From: an uncultured Lachnospiraceae bacterium
GTDB lineage: Bacteria; Bacillota; Clostridia; Lachnospirales; Lachnospiraceae
Direction of reading: 5' to 3'
Assembly: GCA_949949005.1 (NCBI GenBank)
Contig: CATLHM010000004.1
Span: 124,001-188,000 of the forward strand
Length of the DNA: 64,000 bases
The notes beneath the pieces are model-generated. The model saw only the letters and a list, made by a program, of their open reading frames with translations. It was not told where the DNA came from and did no database searches. Positions 16,602 to 24,476 of this stretch are shown here, piece after piece; the stretch's first letter is position 1; each line of letters begins with the position of its first letter. The position numbers and the translations under genes are program-made.

Positions 16602-16668
16602 ACCAATCATACGGCAAAGGGCAGCCTGCTATGCCGTTCACCATTCTTATAAGGAAGAGGGAGTTATT

Positions 16669-16878
16669 ATGCAGACCAGAATTGCACAGTATAGAAAGGA
16701 GCGAAAGGTCACCCAGGAGGAATTGGCCGATGCGGTGAATGTGACGAGGCAGACGATCATATCCCTGGAAAGCGGGAAATATAAGGCTTCTCTGGTACTG
16801 GCTCACAAGATTGCCCAGTTTTTTCAGGTGACGATTGAGGAAATGTTTATTTTTGATAAGGAGGAAGAAAATTTATGA
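16669..16878 (+). CDS. XRE/Cro-CI family transcriptional regulator
   Basis: A 69-residue helix-turn-helix protein, essentially one DNA-binding domain: 'ERKVTQEELADAVNVTRQTIISLE' covers the helix-turn-helix, and the C-terminus is a short hydrophobic/acidic tail. Small single-domain regulators of this type (YozG-like) commonly precede a membrane protein gene and repress their own operon. Start ATG 16669 follows GGAAGAGGGAG. The stop overlaps the start of the next gene (ATGA). The three phased palindromes upstream are the probable operators. Confidence 0.9.
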   Translation: MQTRIAQYRKERKVTQEELADAVNVTRQTIISLESGKYKASLVLAHKIAQFFQVTIEEMFIFDKEEENL

Positions 16879-17357
16879 AGTTCAGAGGGCTTTTTTGCGC
16901 CACAACGGCAGCGAATAATGAGGAATACAGAAAGATATTGAAAAAGAGGAATCTCTGGTATCTGCTGATCGGGGCGGCAGGGATTTTGATCGCGGTATCT
17001 GCTCTGGCCGCGCAAAACCAGGGGGTGGAGCTTCCGGACTATATCCTGGGGGTATACTCCGGATTTGGCACAGGGCTTGTATTGGGGATGGCCATACTTA
17101 TTATCCGGAATCTGATGCTGCTTAAAAATGAAGAGAAATTAAAGCAGGATCGTCTCAAAAATACCGATGAGCGGTTAGAGCTGATCGGGAACAAAGCCAG
17201 TCAGGCAGCTTTCAAGGTGTTGCTGCTTGGAGGGAGCGTCACAGCTCTGATCGGGGGGATTTATGAGCCGGTTCTGATCAAGGTACTGCTCTTTGAACTG
17301 GATCTTTTCATTTTTTCCTATCTGGTGGCATTTGCGCATTATAAAAAGAGAATCTGA
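16875..17357 (+). CDS. membrane protein coupled to the XRE regulator
   Basis: A 160-residue protein with four predicted membrane segments (about 30-47, 59-80, 118-136 and 137-153) and a charged cytoplasmic loop (NEEKLKQDRLKNTDERLE). The gene overlaps the XRE regulator by four bases. Such pairs (XRE + DUF2178-like membrane protein) occur widely in Firmicutes with no proven function; an anti-regulator or membrane-stress sensor role is conceivable. I recognise the pair architecture but not a specific function. Confidence 0.75.
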   Translation: MKFRGLFCATTAANNEEYRKILKKRNLWYLLIGAAGILIAVSALAAQNQGVELPDYILGVYSGFGTGLVLGMAILIIRNLMLLKNEEKLKQDRLKNTDERLELIGNKASQAAFKVLLLGGSVTALIGGIYEPVLIKVLLFELDLFIFSYLVAFAHYKKRI

Positions 17358-17433
17358 CCCGGCAAGGGTTCCAAAGAGACGAGCAGAGGCAAACAAAGAC
17401 AAGCAAAGCAAACAAAGGAAAACAAAGACAAGC

Positions 17434-17466
17434 GGGGAAGACCGAATTTCGGACCTTCCCCCTTTT
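17434..17466 (+). terminator. terminator after the XRE/membrane operon
   Basis: GGGGAAG (17434-17440) pairs with CTTCCCC (17455-17461), with CCGAA/TTCGG stacked inside, followed by CTTTT. The preceding 60 bases are a purine-rich run of AACAAAG-like units. Confidence 0.75.
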
Positions 17467-17556
17467 ACGGTACGATCCGCCTCCTGGGAACCGTTTATAG
17501 CGACGGTATGGTAATTCTTTCCGGATAAGCCGGCACGCAGGACGTGACAGGGTTTG

Positions 17557-17584
17557 TTGACAAGGCAATGATGGATGATATAAT
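17557..17584 (+). promoter_or_regulatory. strong promoter for the attenuated ABC exporter
   Basis: TTGACA at 17557-17562, 16 bases, TATAAT at 17579-17584: both hexamers are consensus. Predicted transcription start about 17591, giving a 5' leader of about 270 bases before the exporter gene. Confidence 0.85.
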
Positions 17585-17702
17585 AAGAAGTGTGCGGATG
17601 CGCACGCAGGTCGTAAGGTATCCTCCCATCTGCGATGGGTTCCTCTTTGCGACAGATTATAATTAACAGATTATAATTATAAGAGACAGGGAGCATCGGA
17701 CA

Positions 17703-17744
17703 ATGCTTTTGAAGAATTTTGCATTTAAACCTTTTGTTATGTAA
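17703..17744 (+). CDS. 13-residue leader peptide
   Basis: ATG at 17703 opens a 14-codon frame, MLLKNFAFKPFVM, ending at TAA 17742-17744. AGGGAG eight to nine bases upstream is a credible ribosome site. The stop codon is two bases before the left arm of a large hairpin, so ribosomes translating or stalling on the peptide would control its folding. This is the arrangement of drug-inducible transcription attenuators; the inducer is unknown. Confidence 0.6.
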   Translation: MLLKNFAFKPFVM

Positions 17745-17746
17745 TG

Positions 17747-17829
17747 AGCTGTAAAATACGCAAACAATAATTTCCTTAGGAGATAGTAAAGCTATCTCTT
17801 TCTGTGTTATGCGGTTTTACAGCTATTTT
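17747..17829 (+). terminator. leader attenuator hairpin ahead of the ABC exporter
   Basis: AGCTGTAAAA at 17747-17756 is perfectly complementary to TTTTACAGCT at 17815-17824, with extended partial pairing (TACGCA / TGCGG), followed by ATTTTT. Within its loop, GAGATAG (17780-17786) pairs with CTATCTC (17792-17798). The 3' arm ends 37 bases before the exporter's start codon. An earlier hairpin CCCATC-TGC-GATGGG lies at 17625-17639. Confidence 0.65.
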
Positions 17830-17860
17830 TATGCCTAAAATTCATAACATGGAGGTTAAT

Positions 17861-19621
17861 ATGTTTAAAGGAATTCTGTTTTTTTTAAGAAACGGCTGGA
17901 GATATGACAAAAGATACATTCTCTGGAGAGTATTATACCAGTTTATTCATTCACTGATACCGATTGTTGCCACAATAATGCCCAAATTGATCATTGATGA
18001 ATTAATGGGAAATCAGGAAACAGAAAAGCTGCTTATGTACGTTTCCATTTTGGTTGTCTATACTGCGGCAGCCACCCTGTTCTCTGAATATTTTAATTGG
18101 GATGGATTTAGCAGACGGTGCAGAGTGAACGCAGAGTTTGACAGTGACCTGCATAGACATTTGGCAGAGGCTGATTTTGAGAGATTGGAAGATCCGAATT
18201 TCTTAGATATGCAGAAAAAGGCCGGCAAGTTCTTATATTGTGACTGGCATGGATTTGGCTATTTGCTTGACTGCTGGCTGAATGCGCTTGGGCATATTTT
18301 TACATTGATCGGAATAGCAGCCATTATAGCTACCATTGACGTTAGGATATTGATCCTGTTTATTGTACTCATCATTCTGGGTGCGTTGATTGAGAAAAGG
18401 GCGAAGCAAAATGCCATCAGATTGTCGGAAGGGATCATCAAAGATCAGAGAGGCTGGATGTATTATGCTGGTTTGTTTCAAGATCATGGTTTTGCAAAGG
18501 AGATTCGATTAAACTCCCTTGGAAAGTGGCTGCTTGACAGGGAGAGAAATTATTTTACAAAAGTAAACGAGAACCAAAAGAAGCAAAATGACGGATTTAT
18601 GATCTCCGGATTTTTCGGCGCGGTTTTTACATTGGTTCAGCAGAGCGCAGCATATGCTTATTTAATATATTGTGTGGTCAGCGGCGCCATTTCCATCGGT
18701 TCGTTTAGCATGTATACAGGTGCAGTAGCAACATTTTCGATTGCATTGCGCAAGGCGCTTGACAGCCTGATCGAAATTCATGCATATGACGCTTACTATG
18801 ACAAACTTGATGAGTACTTGAACTTGCCCAGGAAACTGCGCCAGGGCAGGGAATTGATGGATGGGGACAGAGGGCATTTGATTGAATTCAGAAACGTCGC
18901 CTTCCGGTATTCCGGCAGCGATGCATATGCCCTGAAAAACGTCAATATCACAATTCCCTTTGGTCAAAAACTTTCTATTGTCGGGGAAAATGGTGCGGGA
19001 AAGACAACATTTGTCAAATTGCTGACCAGGATGTATGATCCAACGGAAGGTGAAATTCTTTTTGACGGAGTGAATATCAAAAAAATAGACTATGATCAAT
19101 ATATGAGTTTCTTCGCATCAGTATTTCAGGATTATAAGCTATTTTCATTTTCCATTAAAGACAACGTTGCACTTGCACAACCTATGGACGAAAGCAAGGT
19201 AAGGGATATTCTTGCGTATGTGGGGTTGGGCGAAAAACTTTGCAAGCTGCATAATGGCATTGATACTTCTGTTTTTAAGAATTTTGATGAGGAGGGATTT
19301 GAACCATCGGGAGGGGAGGGACAGAAAATCGCCCTGGCGCGGGCTTTATATAAAGACGCTCCTGTCATGATATTAGACGAACCTACCGCGGCTATGGATC
19401 CGAAAGCTGAATACGAGCTTTATCAAAGATTCAATGAAATGGTTCAGGGAAAAACGGCGGTATATATTTCGCACAGACTGTCAAGTGCTAAATTTTGTGA
19501 TGTAATAGCGGTATTTAGTAACGGGCAAATCGTTGAGTATGGCTCACATGATGAATTGTACCGTAAGGGCGGACTGTATACGGAGTTATTTTCAATGCAA
19601 TCTCAGTATTACTCTCAGTGA
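17861..19621 (+). CDS. ABC exporter, fused membrane and ATPase domains
   Basis: A 586-residue half-transporter. Residues about 1-320 hold the transmembrane domain (first segments near 20-40 and 55-75); the ATPase domain has Walker A GENGAGKTT (about 375), signature PSGGEGQK (about 483) and Walker B VMILDEP (about 502). The SGGEGQK signature and single-gene organisation are typical of peptide/lipid or drug exporters in Lachnospiraceae. I use ATG 17861 with GGAGG eight bases upstream; the frame extends to 17804 but that runs through the attenuator hairpin. Base composition is slightly more AT-rich than neighbours. Expression is probably induced by ribosome stalling in the leader, suggesting an antibiotic or antimicrobial peptide as substrate. 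Confidence 0.85.
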   Translation: MFKGILFFLRNGWRYDKRYILWRVLYQFIHSLIPIVATIMPKLIIDELMGNQETEKLLMYVSILVVYTAAATLFSEYFNWDGFSRRCRVNAEFDSDLHRHLAEADFERLEDPNFLDMQKKAGKFLYCDWHGFGYLLDCWLNALGHIFTLIGIAAIIATIDVRILILFIVLIILGALIEKRAKQNAIRLSEGIIKDQRGWMYYAGLFQDHGFAKEIRLNSLGKWLLDRERNYFTKVNENQKKQNDGFMISGFFGAVFTLVQQSAAYAYLIYCVVSGAISIGSFSMYTGAVATFSIALRKALDSLIEIHAYDAYYDKLDEYLNLPRKLRQGRELMDGDRGHLIEFRNVAFRYSGSDAYALKNVNITIPFGQKLSIVGENGAGKTTFVKLLTRMYDPTEGEILFDGVNIKKIDYDQYMSFFASVFQDYKLFSFSIKDNVALAQPMDESKVRDILAYVGLGEKLCKLHNGIDTSVFKNFDEEGFEPSGGEGQKIALARALYKDAPVMILDEPTAAMDPKAEYELYQRFNEMVQGKTAVYISHRLSSAKFCDVIAVFSNGQIVEYGSHDELYRKGGLYTELFSMQSQYYSQ

Positions 19622-19757
19622 GTGGTGCTGGCTTCTGACCCGCAGCGGACGGGCAGCCCAAAAGGTTTTCTTTAGAATATTTTAAGGTTTCCTTCTCTAT
19701 GAGGAACCTATAATTTGTGATACCATGGCAGTAATACAAAGCAGGAGTGTGACTGTC

Positions 19758-21095
19758 ATGGTATTTTCTTTTTACGAGATTTGCTGGTTCTTCTTTATCT
19801 ATTCTTTTGCAGGCTGGTGCGCAGAGGTATGCCTGGCCGCTATAAATAGGAAGAAATTCATCAACCGCGGTGTGGTAAACGGCCCTCTCTGCCCGATTTA
19901 CGGAACCGGAGCGGCTCTCTTCACCATCTTTCTCCCGGAGCTTAAGGGAGATCTTTTCTTTCTGTTTCTGGGCGGGATGATTCTGGCCTCGTTTATCGAG
20001 TTCACCACAGGCGCTTTGCTGGAAAAGCTGTTTCACAGGAAATGGTGGGATTATTCCGGTATCCGCTTTAATTTTGAAGGCTATATCTGTCTGAGATATT
20101 CCGTCCTGTGGGGAATATTTGCGGTGCTTCTGATTTTGTTCGTCAATCCCTTTCTGGCGACCTTGATCGCGTTGCTGCCGAAAGCCCTGGGCGTCGTCTT
20201 GCTCTGGGGGCTTTCCTTTTGTCTGTTTTTGGATGCGCTGGGAACTGCCCTGACCATACGGGGGATGCAAAAAAATATGGGGGATGCGCTGAAAGGCATG
20301 GAAGAGGCGGCAAAGCTTTCCAGGCTGCTTGAAAATGCCATTACCAGACGGATTTCCAGACATATGGAGAGAGCGTTTCCTCTTCTGGATGTGAGGAGCC
20401 TTAAGGAACAGAAGGCAGAAGCAGTGTCCGGGGAAGAGGAGGTTTTTGCAAAGGGCTGCAGCGCCTACAAGCTGATCAGCCTGTTTTTTCTGGGAGCCTT
20501 TTTGGGAGATGTGACGGAGACCATTTTCTGCCTGATTACTACCGGGCGTCTCATGAGCCGAAGCAGTGTGGTTTATGGCCCTTTCAGCATCGTATGGGGG
20601 CTGGGCTGCGGACTTTTGACAGCGGTTTTGTACCGATGGAGGAATAAGGGCGATTCCAGCCTCTTTATAGCCGGAACCCTTTTGGGCGGCGCTTATGAGT
20701 ACATATGCAGCGTTTTTACGGAGCTGGTCTTTGGCACGGTCTTTTGGGATTACAGCGGCTTTCGGTTCAATCTTGGGGGAAGAATCAATCTGCTCTACTG
20801 CTTTTTCTGGGGAATCGCGGCAGTGGTGTGGATGAAGGTACTTTATCCCTTTTTGTCGAAATGGATCGAGCGTCTTCCACTGCGGTTTGGGAAGATATTG
20901 TGTAACTGTATGGTGATCTTCATGATCGTTGACTGTCTGCTCTCCGGCATGGCGCTGACAAGATATGAGGAGAGACAAAGGGGAGTGGAAAAGGGGGTAT
21001 TCTCGGAAATCTCTACCGGGATAGAGGAATTTCTGGACGGACATTTTGATGATGAGAGGATGGAGAGAATTTATCCTAATGCCAGGTTTGTATAA
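19758..21095 (+). CDS. CmpB-like 'putative ABC-transporter type IV' membrane protein, duplicated
   Basis: A 445-residue polytopic membrane protein of the ABC_trans_CmpB (DUF1113) family. Two homologous halves are visible: 'VVNGPLCPIYGTGA ... WWDYSGIRFNFEGYICL' in the first 125 residues and 'VVYGPFSIVWGLGC ... FWDYSGFRFNLGGRINL' in the last 190, so the gene arose by internal duplication; a charged linker (about 175-240) joins them. I prefer ATG 19758 (AGGAG upstream) to the ATG at 19725, which has no ribosome site. No ATPase gene is adjacent. Function unknown. Confidence 0.8.
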   Translation: MVFSFYEICWFFFIYSFAGWCAEVCLAAINRKKFINRGVVNGPLCPIYGTGAALFTIFLPELKGDLFFLFLGGMILASFIEFTTGALLEKLFHRKWWDYSGIRFNFEGYICLRYSVLWGIFAVLLILFVNPFLATLIALLPKALGVVLLWGLSFCLFLDALGTALTIRGMQKNMGDALKGMEEAAKLSRLLENAITRRISRHMERAFPLLDVRSLKEQKAEAVSGEEEVFAKGCSAYKLISLFFLGAFLGDVTETIFCLITTGRLMSRSSVVYGPFSIVWGLGCGLLTAVLYRWRNKGDSSLFIAGTLLGGAYEYICSVFTELVFGTVFWDYSGFRFNLGGRINLLYCFFWGIAAVVWMKVLYPFLSKWIERLPLRFGKILCNCMVIFMIVDCLLSGMALTRYEERQRGVEKGVFSEISTGIEEFLDGHFDDERMERIYPNARFV

Positions 21096-21131
21096 ATCGG
21101 CAAGTATTCACAAAAATCTTTCCTATTCTTA

Positions 21132-21190
21132 TTGACAAAACAATATTATATGGCGTATAGTATATGCAACACATAATACTATACGTCATA
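21132..21190 (+). promoter_or_regulatory. PadR operon promoter and operator
   Basis: TTGACA at 21132-21137, 18 bases, TATAGT at 21156-21161. The -10 lies in the left arm of an inverted repeat: TATGGCGTATAGTAT (21149-21163) and ATACTATACGTCATA (21176-21190), 15-base arms with one mismatch and 12 bases between. This is where the PadR protein would bind for autoregulation. Confidence 0.8.
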
Positions 21191-21231
21191 TAATATTATA
21201 AACAGTAAACCTCAAAGAAAGGAGGGGCAGT

Positions 21232-21558
21232 ATGGTTTTTAACACGGGAGCAGCGCTCTTAGATGCGATCGTACTTGCCGTGGTTTCTAGGGAATTTGAC
21301 GGAGCTTACGGTTATAAGATCACCCAGGATGTCCGCCAGGTGATCGAGCTTTCGGAATCCACATTGTACCCGGTGCTTCGCAGGCTTCAGAAGGACGAGT
21401 GCCTTGAGGTCTATGACAGGGAATGTGCGGGCAGGAACAGAAGGTATTATAAAGCAACGGAAAAGGGACGATTGCAGCTTAATTTGTATAAAAGCGAGTG
21501 GATAAAATATTCTGCAAAAATTAATTCTATCTTTGAGGGAGGAATAAGGGATGAGTAG
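21232..21558 (+). CDS. PadR-family transcriptional regulator
   Basis: A 108-residue winged-helix protein: 'AYGYKITQDVRQVIELSESTLYPVLRRLQKDECLEVYDRE' covers the recognition helix and wing, and 'RRYYKATEKGRLQL' is the typical PadR wing. Start ATG 21232 follows AAAGGAGGGG. It overlaps the DUF1700 gene by eight bases and heads a four-gene operon. PadR proteins paired with DUF1700/DUF4097 genes control envelope-stress responses in Firmicutes. Binding to the large palindrome upstream is inferred. Confidence 0.93.
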   Translation: MVFNTGAALLDAIVLAVVSREFDGAYGYKITQDVRQVIELSESTLYPVLRRLQKDECLEVYDRECAGRNRRYYKATEKGRLQLNLYKSEWIKYSAKINSIFEGGIRDE

Positions 21559-22417
21559 ATGGGAATTTATGAGGCAATTGGAGGAATTGCTTTCGGATAT
21601 TTCGCCGAACGAGCGGGAGGAGGCCCTTCAATATTATAATGATTATTTTAACGATGCGGGAAGGGATAATGAGCAGGAGGTGATCGTGGCCCTTGGCTCT
21701 CCGGAGCAGGTGGCTAAGATCGTCAGAGAAGGGCTTGAGGATGGAGGCAGTCAGGGAGAATTTACAGAAAAAGGATTTTCGAATCACGCCGCTTCTCTGG
21801 AAAATGAGATCATCAAAAAGGAACAGGGAGCTTCGGGCGGTTCCCAGGGGGATACAGACTCCTTTTGGAGGGATGGGGATACGCAGAGGGCTCAAAGCTC
21901 CCAAAGTACGCAAAGCACCCAAGGCACCCAAAGCGCTCAAAGCGAATTTCCCAGGGGAGAAAGTACACAGACTGCCGGGGACTTTGGGAATTCCGGCGGG
22001 GAATATCATGAATCCTCCAGGGCCCAAAAGAAGGATATGCCCGGCTGGGCCATTGCGCTGATTGTGATCGGATGTATTATTGCATCTCCGGTACTGCTCT
22101 CGGTAATTACAGCCGTACTGGGACTGCTGCTCGGAGGGATTTGTACGATCCTGGCAGTGGTGCTGGGAATTGGCCTTGCCGCAACCATTCTGTTCGTGGT
22201 GGCGGTAGCTCTGGCAGCGGCAGGGCTGGGATGTCTCTTTGCCCATCCTCTGGTAGGAGCAGGGCTTTTGGGCGGCGGCCTGATCTGCGGGGCGCTGGGG
22301 ATTTTGTTCCTTTTGGGTACGGTTCTTCTGGCAGGAAAGGGAATCCCAGCGGTGTGCAGGGGCATAGCCTATCTGTATCATTGTATTTTTGACAGAAAGA
22401 AAGGAGCGGCGGCATGA
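21551..22417 (+). CDS. DUF1700 membrane protein
   Basis: A 288-residue protein. Residues 1-65 are the DUF1700/HAAS-like signature (FMRQLEELLSDISPNEREE, YYNDYFNDAG, LGSPEQVAKIV). A low-complexity Ser/Gln/Thr linker (about 95-150, with repeated AQSSQSTQSTQGTQSAQS) follows, then four hydrophobic segments from about 165 to 275. The repeated linker DNA is a CAAAG-rich run and may vary in length. It sits between the PadR regulator and a DUF4097 gene, overlapping both, the usual arrangement for a membrane-stress sensing operon. Confidence 0.9.
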   Translation: MSRWEFMRQLEELLSDISPNEREEALQYYNDYFNDAGRDNEQEVIVALGSPEQVAKIVREGLEDGGSQGEFTEKGFSNHAASLENEIIKKEQGASGGSQGDTDSFWRDGDTQRAQSSQSTQSTQGTQSAQSEFPRGESTQTAGDFGNSGGEYHESSRAQKKDMPGWAIALIVIGCIIASPVLLSVITAVLGLLLGGICTILAVVLGIGLAATILFVVAVALAAAGLGCLFAHPLVGAGLLGGGLICGALGILFLLGTVLLAGKGIPAVCRGIAYLYHCIFDRKKGAAA

Positions 22418-23373
22418 AAAAATTTGTAAAAATCTCTTTGACGATTGCGGGGATCATGGGATTAGTGGGGTGCCTGCTTTGCCTGATCAGCGTGATAGGC
22501 GGCGGCGGAACTATCATTTCCTATGCCAATGATGAATATGTACGGGAACAGCTTGAAGGAAGGGGAGGCAGCCTGACCCGTAGACTGTTGAATATGGCCA
22601 GGCATCTGGATGACGGGGAGCTTCCCGAAGATCTGGACATCAATGGTGAGGATGCCGGGATAGAGGGGCTGGAACGGCATATAGATGTGGGGGAAGTACA
22701 AGGGCTTTCTCTTCACCTTGGAGCCGGGAGCTTTCTCCTGGACGAGAAGGCAGCAGGAGAGGGAGAAACCATTGACCTGTATATTCAGGGGGAGGGAAGC
22801 TGTGACTACTATGTAAAGAACAAGACCCTTTATGTGGAGGGCTTTAAGGGACATCATGTTCTGGATACCCATTTCAACAAGAATGTCATTACCCTGAAGT
22901 TTCCCATGGGCATGAAATTTGACGAGGTGGAAATTGAGGTGGGGGCAGGTATCATGGAGGCCTATCACATCGACGCCAGGGACATAGAGACTACGGTAGG
23001 CGCGGGGGCGCTGAGCCTGTACCAGTCTAAGGCCCAGGAGCTTTCGGTGGATATTGGAGCGGGAGAATTTTGCGCCCAGGATATGACCTCCCAGGAGGCG
23101 GATCTGAGCGTGGGCGTTGGCAGTTGCAGCTATGCGGGAAGCATTGCCCGGTCTTTGGAAGCGGAATGCAACATGGGAAATATCGACCTTCTTTTGAAGG
23201 GAAGGGAAAGCGATTACAACTATGAGCTGGAATGCAGCGGAGGGAACATCACCATGGACAGCTTTGAGACGGCGGCATTTGCAATGGAAAAGGAGATCGA
23301 CAACAAAGCGGCAGACACATTTGAGCTAAGATGCAACCTGGGAAATATATCCGTTCATTTTGAAGAGGAATAG
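22414..23373 (+). CDS. DUF4097-family beta-strand repeat protein
   Basis: A 319-residue protein with an N-terminal membrane anchor (about 5-32) and a long beta-helical C-terminal part built of repeated glycine-containing strands (VEVGAGIMEAYHIDA, TTVGAGALSLYQSKA, VDIGAGEFCAQDM, VGVGSCSYAGSI, NMGNIDLLLKG). These are the hallmarks of DUF4097 (putative adhesin), found with PadR and DUF1700 proteins. Start overlaps the DUF1700 stop (ATGA). Extracellular face is likely for the beta domain; function in sensing cell-wall damage is inferred from context. Confidence 0.88.
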   Translation: MKKFVKISLTIAGIMGLVGCLLCLISVIGGGGTIISYANDEYVREQLEGRGGSLTRRLLNMARHLDDGELPEDLDINGEDAGIEGLERHIDVGEVQGLSLHLGAGSFLLDEKAAGEGETIDLYIQGEGSCDYYVKNKTLYVEGFKGHHVLDTHFNKNVITLKFPMGMKFDEVEIEVGAGIMEAYHIDARDIETTVGAGALSLYQSKAQELSVDIGAGEFCAQDMTSQEADLSVGVGSCSYAGSIARSLEAECNMGNIDLLLKGRESDYNYELECSGGNITMDSFETAAFAMEKEIDNKAADTFELRCNLGNISVHFEEE

Positions 23374-23385
23374 GAGGGATAGCGG

Positions 23386-23619
23386 ATGATTACATTATTG
23401 GTGATGATTTTCGTTTTTATGATTGTGTTTGGAATATTAGGATTTTGCCTGCGCCTTACGGGAGGCGTGCTAAAGCTGGTGTGTAAGATTCTCTTCCTGC
23501 TTCCCGTGGGTATTTTGTGTGCAGCTCTAGGCGTGGCCTTTTGCTGCACGCTGATACTCATACCTTTGGGAATCGCCTGCTTTAAGCTGACAGGCTCTCT
23601 CTTCTCTGCGGTGATCTAA
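23386..23619 (+). CDS. small membrane protein, last gene of PadR operon
   Basis: A 77-residue very hydrophobic protein with two or three membrane segments and a GGVLKL/CCTLILIPLG core. It starts 13 bases after the DUF4097 stop with AGGAGGGATAGCG upstream and ends just before a strong terminator, so it completes the operon. Comparable small membrane proteins accompany PadR-DUF1700-DUF4097 sets. No function known. Confidence 0.8.
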   Translation: MITLLVMIFVFMIVFGILGFCLRLTGGVLKLVCKILFLLPVGILCAALGVAFCCTLILIPLGIACFKLTGSLFSAVI

Positions 23620-23620
23620 A

Positions 23621-23654
23621 GGCAGGCAGGTTCAGGCCCTGCCTGCCTTTTTTT
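23621..23654 (+). terminator. terminator of the PadR operon, overlapping convergent gene end
   Basis: GGCAGGCAGG (23621-23630) pairs with CCTGCCTGCC (23638-23647), followed by seven T. The stem covers the C-terminal codons of the convergent ECF gene. Confidence 0.9.
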
Positions 23655-24237
23655 CCTTGCCAAAGGTAAGGAATAATCCTGATTTACGCAGTCCCGGGCG
23701 AAGGGCTAAGTAGACTGCCACCGAGACGATGGTGGAGGTCAGGGCGTTGATGGAGGTGGAAGCCACATTCCATGCAAGAGTAAGCTCTGCGGCGGGCTTT
23801 CCCAGAATCATAAGCTTATAAAAATAGCCGATCAGGGGGTCAAATATTACATTGAATAGAAGGCCTCCGGCGGCAGCAAGGGTTGCAGTTGCCACCACTT
23901 TCTTGTGATCTGTTTCCAGGGTGATCTTTCCTATTTTGTGGGCGATCAGTCCGGTGATCAGGCCGATGCACAGCTTTAAGAGAAAGGTTTTGGGGGCATA
24001 GACTACATAGACGGGATCCAGAAGATCCCCAATGGTCATGCCGATGGCGCCTCCAAGGCCTCCCCAGAAGCCGCCCAGAAGCAGGGCGCCCAGGACGCAG
24101 ACCGCGTTGCCGAGATGGATGGAGGTGGCGTCGCCTCCGGGAAGGGGAATCTTGATCTGCAAAAAAGTAAAGACCACATAGGACAGGGCGGCCATCAGGC
24201 CAGTCATAGCAATTTTTTGTGCAAGTTCATTTTTCAT
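23632..24237 (-). CDS. ECF transporter S component
   Basis: A 201-residue membrane protein with six hydrophobic segments and the conserved 'SIHLGNAVCVLGALLLGGFWGGLGG' loop of the ECF S-component family (riboflavin/vitamin-type, PF07155-like). It would bind a vitamin or related substrate and work with the general EcfA-A'-T module, which is not in this window. I use ATG 24237, nine bases after GGAG; the ATG two codons earlier is too close to the ribosome site. About 100 bases of leader precede it in which I could not confirm any riboswitch. Substrate cannot be assigned. Confidence 0.8.
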   Translation of the reverse strand: MKNELAQKIAMTGLMAALSYVVFTFLQIKIPLPGGDATSIHLGNAVCVLGALLLGGFWGGLGGAIGMTIGDLLDPVYVVYAPKTFLLKLCIGLITGLIAHKIGKITLETDHKKVVATATLAAAGGLLFNVIFDPLIGYFYKLMILGKPAAELTLAWNVASTSINALTSTIVSVAVYLALRPGLRKSGLFLTFGKEKKAGRA

Positions 24238-24476
24238 AACCATATACTCCTTTCAAAGTCAGGGAACGGTGCCTTATCGGTACAATTCCGCCACATGTTT
24301 TTATTATATGCAGAAGTGGCATTGCAAAAAGTGCCAAATTAAAACTTTTTAACCATGCCAGTTATGGAGAGGCCATGGGCGGCGGCGTTTTTGATTGCCG
24401 TAGCAGGAAGAACAGTATATAATGGAAGGAAGAGGGCACGGAAGTTTCCGGATTTTGAAAGGGCAGGGTTAACACC

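Noticed and set aside
19515-21044. A 509-residue minus-strand open frame
   Set aside because: Antisense to the CmpB-like gene; low complexity, no motif, no ribosome site.
24244-24340. Riboswitch before the ECF S component
   Set aside because: The leader is long enough, but I could not match it to a TPP, preQ1, folate, FMN or cobalamin consensus.
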